The notes under the pieces are model-generated. The model was not told the origin of the DNA and did not search any database. It was given only the letters and a program-made list of their open reading frames with translations. A stretch of 64,000 nucleotides of DNA from Chromatiales bacterium (GTDB lineage Bacteria > Pseudomonadota > Gammaproteobacteria > Steroidobacterales > GCA-2729495). Shown piece after piece: positions 37,799 through 47,001 of this stretch. Positions within the stretch are counted from its first letter, which is position 1. Each line of letters starts with the position of its first letter. A program made the position numbers and the translations under genes. The DNA is taken from contig JAEUPZ010000032.1 of the NCBI GenBank assembly GCA_016789885.1, positions 89,570 through 153,569 of the forward strand, written 5' to 3'.

Positions 37799-38535
37799 AA
37801 CGCGATGCCGACCTGCAGGCGTACTTCGCGGAGGCCGCGTCCTGGGACGCGGATCGTGTGGCGGCCAGCGAGCGCAGTGTGCGCACGGCCTGGCGCGTGG
37901 CGGTCGGCGCCTGCGTGCTCGCGGTGGCAGCGATCTTCGCGCTGGTACTGCTGATGCCGCTGAAGCGTGTGGACCCGTTCGTGATCCGCGTCGACAACGC
38001 CACTGGCATCGTGGATGTGGTGCCCGTGTTCGCCGGTCAGGCGGCGATGCCAGAAGTGGTGACGCGCTACTTCCTCGACCACTACCTGACAGTGTGCGAG
38101 CGCTTCAATTTCTCGACGGCCGAGAGCGACTACGAGGAGTGTTCGAGCTTCCACGCGCCCGCCCGCCATCAGGAATGGATGACGCTGTGGGATCGGAGCA
38201 ATCCGGAGTCGCCGCTGAACCGCCACAAGGACGGCTCCAGCGTGCGTGTGCAGGTCAGCTCGATCACGTTCTTCAAGCGCGGCAGTGGTACAGAGGACCT
38301 CGCGCAGGTCCGGTACGTGAAAGCGCTGCGCACGGGCAACGGCAGTGAGCAGCACAGCTACTGGATCGCGACGGTCCAGTATGTCTACGGTGCGCCGTCC
38401 AAGGACCCGCGGATGCGCCGCTGGAATCCACTGGGGTTCAAGATCGTCGAACTCCGGACCGAGGCGGAAGCCACGCAGCCGGAGCCGGCGAGTCCGCCGA
38501 CCGCCGCGTCCGCGCCCGCCGGGAGCAAGCCGTGA
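37795..38535 (+). CDS. virB8: VirB8-family assembly protein
   Basis: The 246-residue protein has one membrane helix (about 35-58) followed by a periplasmic NTF2-like domain: DPFVIRVDNATGIVDVVPV, then YFLDHYLTVCERFNF and PARHQEWMTLWDRSNP. VirB8 nucleates the channel at the inner membrane. A Pro/Ala-rich tail (EPASPPTAASAPAGSKP) is added. It is coupled by four-base overlaps to its neighbours. Confidence 0.92.
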   Translation: MKRDADLQAYFAEAASWDADRVAASERSVRTAWRVAVGACVLAVAAIFALVLLMPLKRVDPFVIRVDNATGIVDVVPVFAGQAAMPEVVTRYFLDHYLTVCERFNFSTAESDYEECSSFHAPARHQEWMTLWDRSNPESPLNRHKDGSSVRVQVSSITFFKRGSGTEDLAQVRYVKALRTGNGSEQHSYWIATVQYVYGAPSKDPRMRRWNPLGFKIVELRTEAEATQPEPASPPTAASAPAGSKP

Positions 38536-39350
38536 AGTCCTTGGGCGTGCTGGCCGGCGTGCTCCTGCTGTCTGCCCTGCTCACGGCGCCGGCTGCGCTC
38601 GCCGAGACGGTACCGGTGCGCGGGCAGGTGGATGCGCGCGTCCGCACCGCTGCCTACAACCCCGATCAGGTCTACAAGCTCTACGGCTTCGTCGGTTACG
38701 CGGTGGAACTCATCTTCGAGGACGGTGAGCGCTTCTCGGGGACCGGCGGCGGCGATCTTGAGGGCGTGACCGTGGATGCGCATGGCAGCTCGGTGCTGCT
38801 GAAGCCGCGCGCAGCCATCGTGTCTACGAACCTCGTGGTATTCACTGACCGGCGTGCCTATCGCTTCGACTATACGGTCGCTGCGCGCGCACCGAACCGG
38901 CTGTCCGATGAGGTCATGTATGCCGTGCGGTTCACCTATCCCCCTGTGCGAGCCGCCAACGGAGAAGATCTGAAGGCGAAGGTTGATCGAGACCTTGCCG
39001 CCGCGGATGCCGCGCGGCCCCGCAACCGCGACTACTGGTACTGCGGCAACCGCGCCCTGCAGCCGGTCGCGACCTCCGATGATGGCGTGCATACGCGGAT
39101 CACGTTTGGCGACCGGTCCGAGATCCCGGCGATCTTCGTGCGCAACGAAGATGGCTCGGAATCGCTGCTGAACTTCTCGATGGACACGGGCGATGTGGTG
39201 ATCCATCGCGTGGCCTCACGGTTCGTGCTGCGGCGGGGCAAGCTGACAGGCTGCATCGTCAACAAGGGGTATGCGGGCGCGGGGCTGCGTCTGGATTCCG
39301 GCACGGTGTCGCCGCAGATCGAACGCGATGTGAAAGGGGCTCGGCCATGA
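38532..39350 (+). CDS. virB9: VirB9-family outer-membrane channel protein
   Basis: The 272-residue protein has a signal peptide (cut near ALAE) and the VirB9/CagX pattern: VKVRGQVDARVRTAAYNPDQ-type opening (here GQVDARVRTAAYNPDQ), a central linker with NRDYWYCGN, and a C-terminal beta-domain IPAIFVRNEDGSESLLNF. VirB9 with VirB7 and VirB10 forms the outer-membrane core. Confidence 0.92.
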   Translation: MKSLGVLAGVLLLSALLTAPAALAETVPVRGQVDARVRTAAYNPDQVYKLYGFVGYAVELIFEDGERFSGTGGGDLEGVTVDAHGSSVLLKPRAAIVSTNLVVFTDRRAYRFDYTVAARAPNRLSDEVMYAVRFTYPPVRAANGEDLKAKVDRDLAAADAARPRNRDYWYCGNRALQPVATSDDGVHTRITFGDRSEIPAIFVRNEDGSESLLNFSMDTGDVVIHRVASRFVLRRGKLTGCIVNKGYAGAGLRLDSGTVSPQIERDVKGARP

Positions 39351-40546
39351 GCCTGCTCGACCGCTTCCGGCAGTCGCCCGCCGAACCGCCTCCGGATTCG
39401 GCGGCCGGTGAGGCCGGGGTGGAGGGTGAGCGTGCCGCGAGTGCTGTTCAACGGCCGGCGTCCCTGCAGTCGAGAGTCAGCAATCTGCTGGCCTTCGGGC
39501 TCATGGCGGCCATCGGTCTGGGGCTGCTCGGCTGGTATTACGGCAAGGTCATGACCTCGCGCACGGCTTCGCGGACCGCAGCGGAGTCGTCGGCAAAGAG
39601 CAAGGCGGAAGGAGAGATCAATCTCCGCCCGCTCGGGCGGGTGGACCCACCGGCGCTGGCTCAGAGCGTGCTGGGCGACGCCCCCGAGGAGCCTCCTCCG
39701 GAGGACATCCCGGAAGCCTGGCTGCGGCCGGCCGAAGATCCACCGGCCACCCGGACGCCCGGCTACGCGCCGCCGGTCCAGGAGCCGCGGGATCTGCGGC
39801 TCGAAAGGCAGTTGTCGGGACGGGCGTTCGTCACCAGCGCGGACCGGACTGCGGCTGCCGTGGACGCCGAAGCCGTCGGAAGCGTCGGTGCCGAGGGTCC
39901 TGCGCCCGCGGGCGATCTCGATGCGCTGCTGCGTCCGAGCGTTACGCCGGCCGTTCAGGCCCAGGTCCTGCCGACCCGGCGGATGCTGCTGCCCAAGGGC
40001 TCGTTCCTCGACTGCACGCTGGAAACGGCGCTCGACTCCACCCTGCCGGGGATGACGACCTGCATCCTAGCGACCGACGCGTTCAGCGCCGACGGGAGCG
40101 TCGTGCTGCTGGAGCGGGGCACCAAGCTCGTCGGCGAGACCCGTGGTCAGGTTCGGCAGGGTGCGGCGCGGGTCTATGTCCTCTGGACCGAGGCGCGCAC
40201 CTCCAAGGGCGTTGTCGTGCCGCTGGCCTCGCCGGGCACCGACGAGCTCGGACGCTCCGGTCTGCCAGGCCGTGTCGACCGTCACTTCATGGAGCGGTTT
40301 GGCGCGGCGATCCTCGTGAGTGTGATCGACGGTGCCATCCAGGCGGAGGTGGCATCGCAGCGCGGGAACGGCTCGACGGTGGTCGTGGACCCGTCCGGAT
40401 CGAGGGACATCATGACTGAGATCCTGCGCTCGACCATCAACATCCCCCCGACCGTCGTGAAGCCGCAGGGTGATCGCATCCAGGTACTGGTGGCGCGGGA
40501 TCTGGATTTCCGGAGCGTGTATGAGCTTCGACCAGCCAGTCGTTAG
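39347..40546 (+). CDS. virB10: VirB10-family channel protein
   Basis: The 399-residue protein has a cytoplasmic N-terminus, one membrane helix (about 46-66), a Pro-rich periplasmic region and the C-terminal TrbI/VirB10 barrel domain: LPKGSFLDCTLETALDST, VVLLERGTKLVGE, a GLPGRVDRHFMERFG segment, and the ending IQVLVARDLDF. VirB10 spans both membranes and gates the channel. Its end overlaps virB11 by 26 bases. Confidence 0.94.
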   Translation: MSLLDRFRQSPAEPPPDSAAGEAGVEGERAASAVQRPASLQSRVSNLLAFGLMAAIGLGLLGWYYGKVMTSRTASRTAAESSAKSKAEGEINLRPLGRVDPPALAQSVLGDAPEEPPPEDIPEAWLRPAEDPPATRTPGYAPPVQEPRDLRLERQLSGRAFVTSADRTAAAVDAEAVGSVGAEGPAPAGDLDALLRPSVTPAVQAQVLPTRRMLLPKGSFLDCTLETALDSTLPGMTTCILATDAFSADGSVVLLERGTKLVGETRGQVRQGAARVYVLWTEARTSKGVVVPLASPGTDELGRSGLPGRVDRHFMERFGAAILVSVIDGAIQAEVASQRGNGSTVVVDPSGSRDIMTEILRSTINIPPTVVKPQGDRIQVLVARDLDFRSVYELRPASR

Positions 40547-41627
40547 GCCCGTGCTCGTGCCAGACCCGGGCGCTGCGGTGGTGTCGGCGGGTTTCACGCG
40601 ACCACCGGCCGTGGCGGAATCCTCGGCGCTCGACCTGACGCTGCGTGCTCTGCGTCCGATCCTCACCGACCGCGAAGTCACCGAGATTTGCATCAACCGC
40701 CCCGGCGAGGCGTACATCGAGACGCGCGCCGGCTGGCGCTGCGTGCCACTCGCGTTCGCGACCTTCGAGTGGTGCAACTCGCTTGCGAAGCTGGTGGCGA
40801 ATTCCACGCGCCAGCGCGTCGATGCCGAATCCCCGCTGCTGTCGGCAGCCTTGCCCGGCGGCGAGCGCATCCAGATCGTCCTGCCGCCCGCGACCACGCC
40901 TGGCACGGTGGCGATCACGATCCGTCGGCCGGCGGATGAGGTCTGGACTCTGCAGGAGCTGGAGCAGCGCGGGCTGTTCCGTTCGACCCGACGCGCCGCG
41001 ACCGGTCCGGACGAGACCGAGACCGAATTGCTGCGCCTACTGGAAGCGCGGGACTACCAGACTTTCCTGCGCCTCGCCGTCGAGCGGCGCCGGAACATCC
41101 TCGTCTCAGGTCCCACGGGCTCCGGCAAGACGACGTTCACCAAGGCGCTGATCCGAGAGATCCCCGCCGACGAGCGACTGATCACCATCGAGGACGCCAA
41201 GGAACTCGTGCTCGACCGTCATGACAACCATGTGCGCCTGTTCTATTCCAAGGACGATCAGGGTCTCGCGCGCGTGAGCCCAAAGCAGCTGCTGGAAAGC
41301 TGCCTGCGCATGAAGCCCGATCGCATCCTGCTCGCCGAGCTGCGCGGGGAGGAGGCGTTCGACTATCTACGCAACGTGAACTCGGGTCACCCGGGCTCCA
41401 TCACCAGTATCCATGCCGCGAGTGCGGAACTCGCGTTCGAGCAGCTGGTGCTGCTTGTGAAGCAAAGCCGCGCCGGCCAGGAGCTGGCGCGCGAGGAGAT
41501 CAAGCACCTGCTGTATCTGCTGATCGATGTGGTCGTGCAGTTCGGCGTAGAGCACCGGCAGCGTTGCATTCAGGAAATCTGGTATGACCCCGACCGCAAG
41601 CACCGCACGCTGGCGGCCGCGCGTTAG
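40521..41627 (+). CDS. virB11: VirB11-family secretion ATPase
   Basis: From ATG 40521 (GGAGCGTGT before it) the protein has 368 residues. It shows VTEICINRPGEAYIE, the hexameric ATPase P-loop VSGPTGSGKTTF (about 195-206), the Asp box ITIEDAKELVL, Walker B RILLAELRGEEAF and the His box NSGHPGSITSIHA. It switches the system between pilus building and DNA transfer. It is overlapped by both neighbours. Confidence 0.95.
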   Translation: MSFDQPVVRPVLVPDPGAAVVSAGFTRPPAVAESSALDLTLRALRPILTDREVTEICINRPGEAYIETRAGWRCVPLAFATFEWCNSLAKLVANSTRQRVDAESPLLSAALPGGERIQIVLPPATTPGTVAITIRRPADEVWTLQELEQRGLFRSTRRAATGPDETETELLRLLEARDYQTFLRLAVERRRNILVSGPTGSGKTTFTKALIREIPADERLITIEDAKELVLDRHDNHVRLFYSKDDQGLARVSPKQLLESCLRMKPDRILLAELRGEEAFDYLRNVNSGHPGSITSIHAASAELAFEQLVLLVKQSRAGQELAREEIKHLLYLLIDVVVQFGVEHRQRCIQEIWYDPDRKHRTLAAAR

Positions 41628-43575
41628 GAACCGCTGGGTCGCGCTGGCATGCAAGGCTCTCCTGTTGTTGGTGGGAGTCCTTTTGGCCGCGCAGTACTTG
41701 GCGGGATTCCTGTTCCTGCAGTGGGTGCATAGCGATCCGAAGACGGCGACGCCCCTGACGGTCGCGCGCTACGGCTACTACTTTGGCGAGCGCAGTGATA
41801 TCCGCCGCAAGCTCTGGGTCAGCTCCGGCGCAGGTCTCGCGCTGGTCATGCTTCCCGTGATCCTCGCGCTGCGGCCCCGTGCGAGGCCGCTGCACGGCAG
41901 TGCCCGGTTCTCGACGCGTGGCGAGGCGCGACAGGCGGGACTCTTCTCGCCAGTCGGCATCATCCTGGCCCGGGTCGGCCGGCGGTTGCTGCGGCTGCCC
42001 GGACAGCAGGGCGTGGCAGTGATTGCCCGCTCGCGCAGCGGCAAAGGCGCGGGCATCGTGATCCCGAACCTGTTCGAGTGGCCGGACTCGCTGATCTGCG
42101 TGGACCCCAAGCACGAGAACTACACCATCACCGCCGGCCATCGCGCCCGCAGCGGCCATGCGGTCTACCTGTTCGCGCCGTTCTCCGAGACACGAAACAC
42201 GGCCCGCTGGAATCCGCTGGGTTATATCCCGGACGACCCGGCGCTGCGCATCAACGGCCTGCAGCGCATCGCCGACATGCTTTATCAGGAGGCACCGGGC
42301 GTCGATCCGTTCTGGTCGGCCTCGGCGCGCACGCTTTTCCTCGGCATCGGGCTCTACGTGTTCGAGACGCCGGGACTGCCGCGAACGATCGGCGAGATCC
42401 TGCGGCAAGGAATGGCCTCGGACGATGAGGGGTTCGGGGCTCACTGGAAGCGGCTGATCGAGGGGCGCGGCAGTGGCAAGTATCCCCTGTCGGCCGAATG
42501 CGTCCGGGCGCTTTGCGATGTGATCGACCTGGCGCCGGTCACGGCCTCCAGTATCCGCAAGACCTTCACATCGCGACTCGACCTATGGTTGAACCCCATC
42601 CTTGACTGGGCCACATCGGCGAACGACTTCGATCTGCGCGAGCTTCGCTCCAGGCGCATCAGCATCTACGTCGGGGTCTTGCCGGAAGACCTGCACCGCC
42701 TCCGGCCGGTGCTCTCGTTGTTCTTCCAGCAGGCGATTGCGTTGCAGACGCGGCAGCTGCCAGAGCACAACCCGGCGCTTGTCTACCAGGTGATGTTCCT
42801 GCTCGATGAGTTCACCTCGCTCGGGCGCATCCCGATCATTGCCGAGGCCATCGGATTGATGGGCGGCTACAACATCCGGGTGGTACTCGTGATCCAGGCG
42901 CGGTCCCAGTTGCGTGAGGTTTATGGGCAAAATTCCGCGGAAACCATCCTCCGAAATCTGGCTGCGCGCGTAGTATTTGGTGCCGACGAGTACAGCGACG
43001 CACGCGAGATCTCCGAGGAGCTGGGGACGATCACGGTGAAGACCCAATCCGTTTCCAAACCGGGTTTCGACCTGTTCAGCCGGGCGCACCGTCCACCGAG
43101 CGTCAACGTCAGCGAGCAGCGCCGGTCGCTGATGCTGCCGCAGGAGGTGCAGGCCATGCGTGCCGATCAGGCCATCGTGTTCTACGAGGGTATCCGGCCG
43201 ATCCGCTGCACGAAGATCCGCTACTTCCGCGAGCGCCGCTTCAAGCGGCTCATCAGCTCGCCGCCCCGGTACGCGGCGCCCGACATGAAGGCGTCGCCGC
43301 CGCCCGCGCCGGTGCAGCCCTCGCCGACGGAGTCCGCCGTTGAGGGCGGCTCCATCAGCCTCGATCCCGCGTCTCAGCCACAGCGTCCGCCGCGCCGCCG
43401 AAGTCGTCGCGCCACGCCACAGGACATCGAACGAATCGACGAGATGAAGCTGGAGGACTTCGACGTCGATCTGAGTCGCGTGGAGATGCCCCAGAAGCCC
43501 GAAGGCGAGCGACTGACGACCCAGGAACTCGATTCCGCTGTGGAATCCTTTCTCTCCGCGCTTCAGGAGCGCTAG
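41584..43575 (+). CDS. virD4: type IV coupling protein VirD4/TraG
   Basis: VirD4 brings the relaxase-DNA complex to the channel. The 663-residue protein has two N-terminal membrane helices (about 18-40 and 78-98), Walker A RSGKGAGIVIPN (about 152-163), LICVDPKHENY, and the Walker B region VMFLLDEFTSLGRIPI. The C-terminal tail is Pro/Arg-rich and acidic, a likely substrate-docking part. It starts inside the end of virB11 behind AGGAAAT. Confidence 0.95.
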   Translation: MTPTASTARWRPRVRNRWVALACKALLLLVGVLLAAQYLAGFLFLQWVHSDPKTATPLTVARYGYYFGERSDIRRKLWVSSGAGLALVMLPVILALRPRARPLHGSARFSTRGEARQAGLFSPVGIILARVGRRLLRLPGQQGVAVIARSRSGKGAGIVIPNLFEWPDSLICVDPKHENYTITAGHRARSGHAVYLFAPFSETRNTARWNPLGYIPDDPALRINGLQRIADMLYQEAPGVDPFWSASARTLFLGIGLYVFETPGLPRTIGEILRQGMASDDEGFGAHWKRLIEGRGSGKYPLSAECVRALCDVIDLAPVTASSIRKTFTSRLDLWLNPILDWATSANDFDLRELRSRRISIYVGVLPEDLHRLRPVLSLFFQQAIALQTRQLPEHNPALVYQVMFLLDEFTSLGRIPIIAEAIGLMGGYNIRVVLVIQARSQLREVYGQNSAETILRNLAARVVFGADEYSDAREISEELGTITVKTQSVSKPGFDLFSRAHRPPSVNVSEQRRSLMLPQEVQAMRADQAIVFYEGIRPIRCTKIRYFRERRFKRLISSPPRYAAPDMKASPPPAPVQPSPTESAVEGGSISLDPASQPQRPPRRRSRRATPQDIERIDEMKLEDFDVDLSRVEMPQKPEGERLTTQELDSAVESFLSALQER

Positions 43576-43584
43576 GACCGATCA

Positions 43585-44904
43585 ATGCCCAAGACGCCTT
43601 CCAGTTCCTCCGGTTCTCCCTCGGACAGCAAGCGCGCCAGGGCGGGCCGCAAGCCGTCGCAGCAGGTGGCGCTGCCAACCGGGCCGGCGGCCGGCACGAG
43701 GGACGACGACAACTTCATCCAGCTGGCGCCGACCGAAGGGGCGGGACGCCCGCAGAACACCATCAGTCTTCCCACCAAGTCGGGACGCGAGCAGGACGAC
43801 GACAGGAACCGCAAGGAAGGGCGGGGGTCAGCGGGTGCCGCAGCCCAAGCGACGAAAGAGGCTCCGCGCCAGCTGCGCGTGCCGGACTCCGTCCAGGAGC
43901 GCTTCATCCAGATCGGCAACAAGTTCCATTTCCCGGACGGGGCCGAAGCATTCACGCACGACAGCAATCGCCTGACCACGCGCTCGGAGAACTCCGTCGT
44001 CATCCAGAGCATGGTGGCGATTGCGCGTGAGAACGGCAAAGGTCCGGTCACCGTTGGCGGCACGGAATTCTTCAAGAAGGAGGCGTGGTTCGCGGCCAGC
44101 CTTGCCGGCCTGGAGGTCCGCGGCTATCAGCCCACTGATTTCGAGCGTGAGCGTCTGGCGCGCGCGATGGCCGCGCGGCGCGTGCCAGGGGCGCCAGAGA
44201 CGCCCGCGCAGGGCGCCCCGGCGGCGCCTACCGAGGAACGACCGGCTCCGAGGGCCGCCGGCGAGGCCCGCCCCGCGGAGCCGCGCCCGCCCTCCAGCGA
44301 TCTCATCGTCGGTCGGCTGGTCGATCACGGCGCCGCGCCCTACGGTCACGATCCGAAGCAGGCGATGTCCTATTTCGTGCGGGTCGAGACGGCTCGCGGG
44401 GATCGCGAGATCTGGGGGGTGGACCTGGAGCGCGCGTTTCGGCAGTCCCTCAGCACCCCGGGCATCGGTGACGAGATCGGCGTGCGCGCCATCGGCCGGC
44501 AACCCGTCACCGTGCTGGCCGCGAAGCTGGATGCCCAGGGTAGGGCGACCGGGCAGGCGCCGCTCGACACCCATCGCAACCAGTGGATCGTCGAGCGTAA
44601 GGACTTCCTCGATGAACGGCAGCGTATGGCCCAAGTGCTGCGAAACACGGAGACGCCTGCCGCCGATGGCATCCGTCGCCATCCCGAGCTGGAAGGCTCG
44701 TACATGCAGCTGCAGATGGGACGCGCATTGGCCGAGCAGCAGTTCCGCGACAAGGCGCAGCGCGAGCAGTTCGTGGATCACCTGCGGGCGCATATCGCGC
44801 AGCGCATCGAGTTCGGTCAACCTCTCGATCCAGTCATGTTGCGCGGCGAAGAGCGTACCGTTGCGCCGCGCAGCCAGGATCGGGACTTCCAACCGACGCG
44901 CTGA
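43585..44904 (+). CDS. LPD7-domain conjugation-associated protein
   Basis: The 439-residue protein begins with a disordered Ser/Gly/Lys-rich region (1-90). Residues about 98-190 resemble the LPD7 domain seen in conjugative relaxases: FIQIGNKFHFPDGAEAF, then ENSVVIQSMVAIARENGKGP, GTEFFKKEAWFAA and GLEVRGYQP. Residues about 230-420 form a second module (VGRLVDHGAAPYGHDPKQ, IWGVDLERAF, PELEGSYMQLQMGRALAEQQ) that is repeated in the next gene. No relaxase histidine triad is present, so it is probably an accessory or a split-off relaxase C-terminus. It sits ten bases after virD4. Confidence 0.65.
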   Translation: MPKTPSSSSGSPSDSKRARAGRKPSQQVALPTGPAAGTRDDDNFIQLAPTEGAGRPQNTISLPTKSGREQDDDRNRKEGRGSAGAAAQATKEAPRQLRVPDSVQERFIQIGNKFHFPDGAEAFTHDSNRLTTRSENSVVIQSMVAIARENGKGPVTVGGTEFFKKEAWFAASLAGLEVRGYQPTDFERERLARAMAARRVPGAPETPAQGAPAAPTEERPAPRAAGEARPAEPRPPSSDLIVGRLVDHGAAPYGHDPKQAMSYFVRVETARGDREIWGVDLERAFRQSLSTPGIGDEIGVRAIGRQPVTVLAAKLDAQGRATGQAPLDTHRNQWIVERKDFLDERQRMAQVLRNTETPAADGIRRHPELEGSYMQLQMGRALAEQQFRDKAQREQFVDHLRAHIAQRIEFGQPLDPVMLRGEERTVAPRSQDRDFQPTR

Positions 44905-44912
44905 CACTGACC

Positions 44913-45551
44913 GTGGGCGACCAGCGGTCAGCAGGTTCGCCACCCCGCGGCCGCCGCGGTGAGGTCATCACCGGGCGCCTGCAGGAGCACGGCAAGGCGA
45001 ACTACCAGTTCCAGCCCGACGGCAGTCCGTCCTACTACCTAACACTGCTGACCAGCCGCGGCCCGGAAACGCTGTGGGGCACGGACCTCGAACGCGCCAT
45101 CGTGCGATCCGAGTCGCAGCCGAAGATCGGCGCCTTGGTGGGCGTGCAGCGCGTGGGTTCGGACCCAGTGACCATTCCGCCGCAGGACGGAGAGCGCACT
45201 ACGGATCGGCAGCGCACGTTCTATCGGGCGCGCTGGCGGGTGGAGGAAGTGAGCTATCTCGCCAAGTCCATGCAGAGCGCGGAGCGCGCGGTGAAGTCCC
45301 GTCTGGAGGACAAGCGTGCCATGACGGAGCGCCCCGAACTGCGCAGCGCATTCATCAGCCTGCATGTGGCGCAGCAGTACGCGGAGAAGAACATCCGCGA
45401 TCCCCGCGACAGGGATCTGTTCGTCACCCGAATCAAGGCCGTGATGGCCGCGTCTGTCAGGAACGGCGCGCCGGTCCCGGAGCCGCGGGTTGTGGAAGAT
45501 CGCGCGATGCGCGTCACACGCGCCACCAACCGCGACGAGCCGACGCGTTAG
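44913..45551 (+). CDS. paralogue of the C-terminal module of the preceding gene
   Basis: The 212-residue protein parallels the second half of the preceding protein: GEVITGRLQEHGKANYQFQP with VGRLVDHGAAPYGHDP; LWGTDLERAI with IWGVDLERAF; and ERPELRSAFISLHVAQQYAE with RHPELEGSYMQLQMGRALAE. It starts at GTG 44913, eight bases after that gene. The pair looks like a tandem duplication followed by loss of the LPD7 part. Function unknown. Confidence 0.6.
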   Translation: MGDQRSAGSPPRGRRGEVITGRLQEHGKANYQFQPDGSPSYYLTLLTSRGPETLWGTDLERAIVRSESQPKIGALVGVQRVGSDPVTIPPQDGERTTDRQRTFYRARWRVEEVSYLAKSMQSAERAVKSRLEDKRAMTERPELRSAFISLHVAQQYAEKNIRDPRDRDLFVTRIKAVMAASVRNGAPVPEPRVVEDRAMRVTRATNRDEPTR

Positions 45552-45575
45552 CCAGGCCACAAGGGCCCGGACAAG

Positions 45576-46112
45576 TCAGGGCGCGGTATCGTTGCCCTCA
45601 GGGGCAGGGTGCTCACTCCACTGTGTCTTGGCGTGCTTGCCTTTGCCCTTTCGCAGCCGCTTGCGGTCGATCAGCCGCGCTTCGAATTCGAAGTCCTCGG
45701 AGATCTTCACCACCAGCAGCTTGTTGAAGTTGCCGGCGCGCTTCACCTGGATGGCTTCGCTGAGCTTCTCGGGGGAGATCGTCTTGACCTCCACCCAGTC
45801 GTTGCCGATGCGACCGTCGGACCCCTGCGTTCCCGGACGGTGTCGCACGACGCCGAACTTGATCTCCGCGTACAGCTCACCCAGCTCGCCCCAGATCTGC
45901 AGATAGCGGCCGGTCTCAAACTTGTACGCTTCGGCGAGCGCGACGAGATCCTGGAAGATCTTCACGACCTGCAGATTGGCATTCGGGAATTCGCCGCGCA
46001 GTTCCTGATCGGCGATGTGGCCGTTGATCCAGTCCCAGCTGATCCACTCGCCGTCATCATAGATGCCGTCCGACGTGTCGCGCAGCGGCTGTCCCGTCAT
46101 CGAGCAGCGCAT
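45576..46112 (-). CDS. putative PD-(D/E)XK-type nuclease-fold protein
   Basis: The 178-residue protein has a possible restriction-nuclease core: WGELGELYAEIKFGVVRHRP with acidic residues, then QGSDGRIGNDWVEVKTISPE, where Asp and Glu-Val-Lys match the D...ExK pattern. A basic tail follows (RKRLRKGKGKHAKTQ). It is the only minus-strand gene between the transfer operon and the anti-restriction block. I do not recognise a named family. It could be a defence nuclease or an element-maintenance protein. Confidence 0.5.
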   Translation of the reverse strand: MRCSMTGQPLRDTSDGIYDDGEWISWDWINGHIADQELRGEFPNANLQVVKIFQDLVALAEAYKFETGRYLQIWGELGELYAEIKFGVVRHRPGTQGSDGRIGNDWVEVKTISPEKLSEAIQVKRAGNFNKLLVVKISEDFEFEARLIDRKRLRKGKGKHAKTQWSEHPAPEGNDTAP

Positions 46113-46191
46113 GTCCTTCTCCCGGGTCGAGCCTGGCCGCCTTTCGGATCAGTTCCCGTACCAGTCTGACGGAAGAGCCCCGGAAATTGGA

Positions 46192-46333
46192 GGGCGGGAT
46201 TACTGGAGTGCGCAGCCTGTCACGCCGTGCTCGGCGTCAAGGACGAGCGCGGACGCGCTCGCCGCCTGCGGCGGTCTGACGATCCTTGACCCCTCCGCGC
46301 GCCGTGATCTCGGGGACGCGGGCAATCCCGCCC
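46192..46333 (+). ncRNA. structured leader element copy 1 (radC-RNA-like), upstream of ardB
   Basis: Pairings: GTCACG (46219-46224) with CGTGAT (46303-46308); GTCAAGGA (46236-46243) with TCCTTGAC (46283-46290); inside it hairpins GAGCGC/GCGCTC (46245-46260) and GCCG/CGGC (46261-46272). At the 3' side GGGC-AATCCC-GCCC forms a hairpin whose loop AATCCC can pair with upstream GGGATT (46196-46201), giving a pseudoknot, or the whole AATCCCGCCC can pair with GGGCGGGATT. The ribosome-binding site and ATG of ardB follow within about 20 bases. Copies 2 and 3 preserve the pairings. Confidence 0.7.
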
Positions 46334-46352
46334 GAGAACTCGGAGAACATCC

Positions 46353-46772
46353 ATGAACACTTCCACAACGACTGTCGAGAGGGTTGAAGCCTGGCTGGTG
46401 CCGGAGCACGCCCGCATTGGAACACTGCCGCGTCACTTCGGCATGCACATGCTCACCGTCGAGGGTCGCATCTACGACTTCCTGTCGCAGTTCTGCCCGT
46501 CCTATGACGGCGGCATGTGGCAATTCTTCGAACTGAGCAACGGCGGGTTCTACATGAGCCCTCCCGAGGACAGTTACGAACTCACGATCCACGGCAACGG
46601 ATTCCGTGGGCACATGAGCGCGGATGCAGCGGGCATCACGGTGTGCCTGTTTGCCTTCAGCCACCTGTCCTTCGAGTACACCACCGACATCATCAGCCGG
46701 CACTACCACTGGCTCCTCGAGTACGCCAAGGATCACGTGGAGGCGAGTGCGATCTTCGCGGCCATCGACTGA
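46353..46772 (+). CDS. ardB: ArdB/KlcA-family anti-restriction protein
   Basis: ArdB/KlcA proteins protect incoming conjugative DNA from type I restriction. The 139-residue protein has family features: RIGTLPRHFGMHMLTVEGR, YDGGMWQFFELSNGGFYMSP and MSADAAGITVCLFAFSHLSF. CGGAG precedes the ATG by about 8 bases. It is the first of three genes each led by a structured repeat. A hairpin, CGCGCTGG/CCAGCGCG (46784-46812), follows the stop and may end transcription, though no T-tract is present. Confidence 0.9.
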   Translation: MNTSTTTVERVEAWLVPEHARIGTLPRHFGMHMLTVEGRIYDFLSQFCPSYDGGMWQFFELSNGGFYMSPPEDSYELTIHGNGFRGHMSADAAGITVCLFAFSHLSFEYTTDIISRHYHWLLEYAKDHVEASAIFAAID

Positions 46773-46834
46773 TGGCATCTCGGCGCGCTGGTCTGGCCAT
46801 CGGGCCAGCGCGTCGGGCGTTTCAAGAAGCAGGA

Positions 46835-46978
46835 GGGCGGGATTGTCTGTGAGTGGCGAGCCTATCACGACGTGCTCGCCGTCAAGGACGAGCGCGGACG
46901 CGCTCGCCGCCTGCGGCGGTCTTCGATCCTTGACTGCTGCGCGCGTCGTGATGGTGGGAGCGCGGGGCAATCCCGCCC
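46835..46978 (+). ncRNA. structured leader element copy 2 (radC-RNA-like), upstream of DUF932 gene
   Basis: Same plan as copy 1. Pairings: ATCACGACG (46864-46872) with CGTCGTGAT (46944-46952), nine perfect pairs; GTCAAGGA (46881-46888) with TCCTTGAC (46927-46934); GAGCGC/GCGCTC (46890-46905); GCCG/CGGC (46906-46917); 3' hairpin GGGGC-AATCCC-GCCCC; long-range GGGCGGGATTG (46835-46845) with CAATCCCGCCC (46968-46978). The outer stem differs from copies 1 and 3 by compensating changes. Confidence 0.72.
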
Positions 46979-47001
46979 CAGATCAAATCGAGGATCGAAT
47001 C

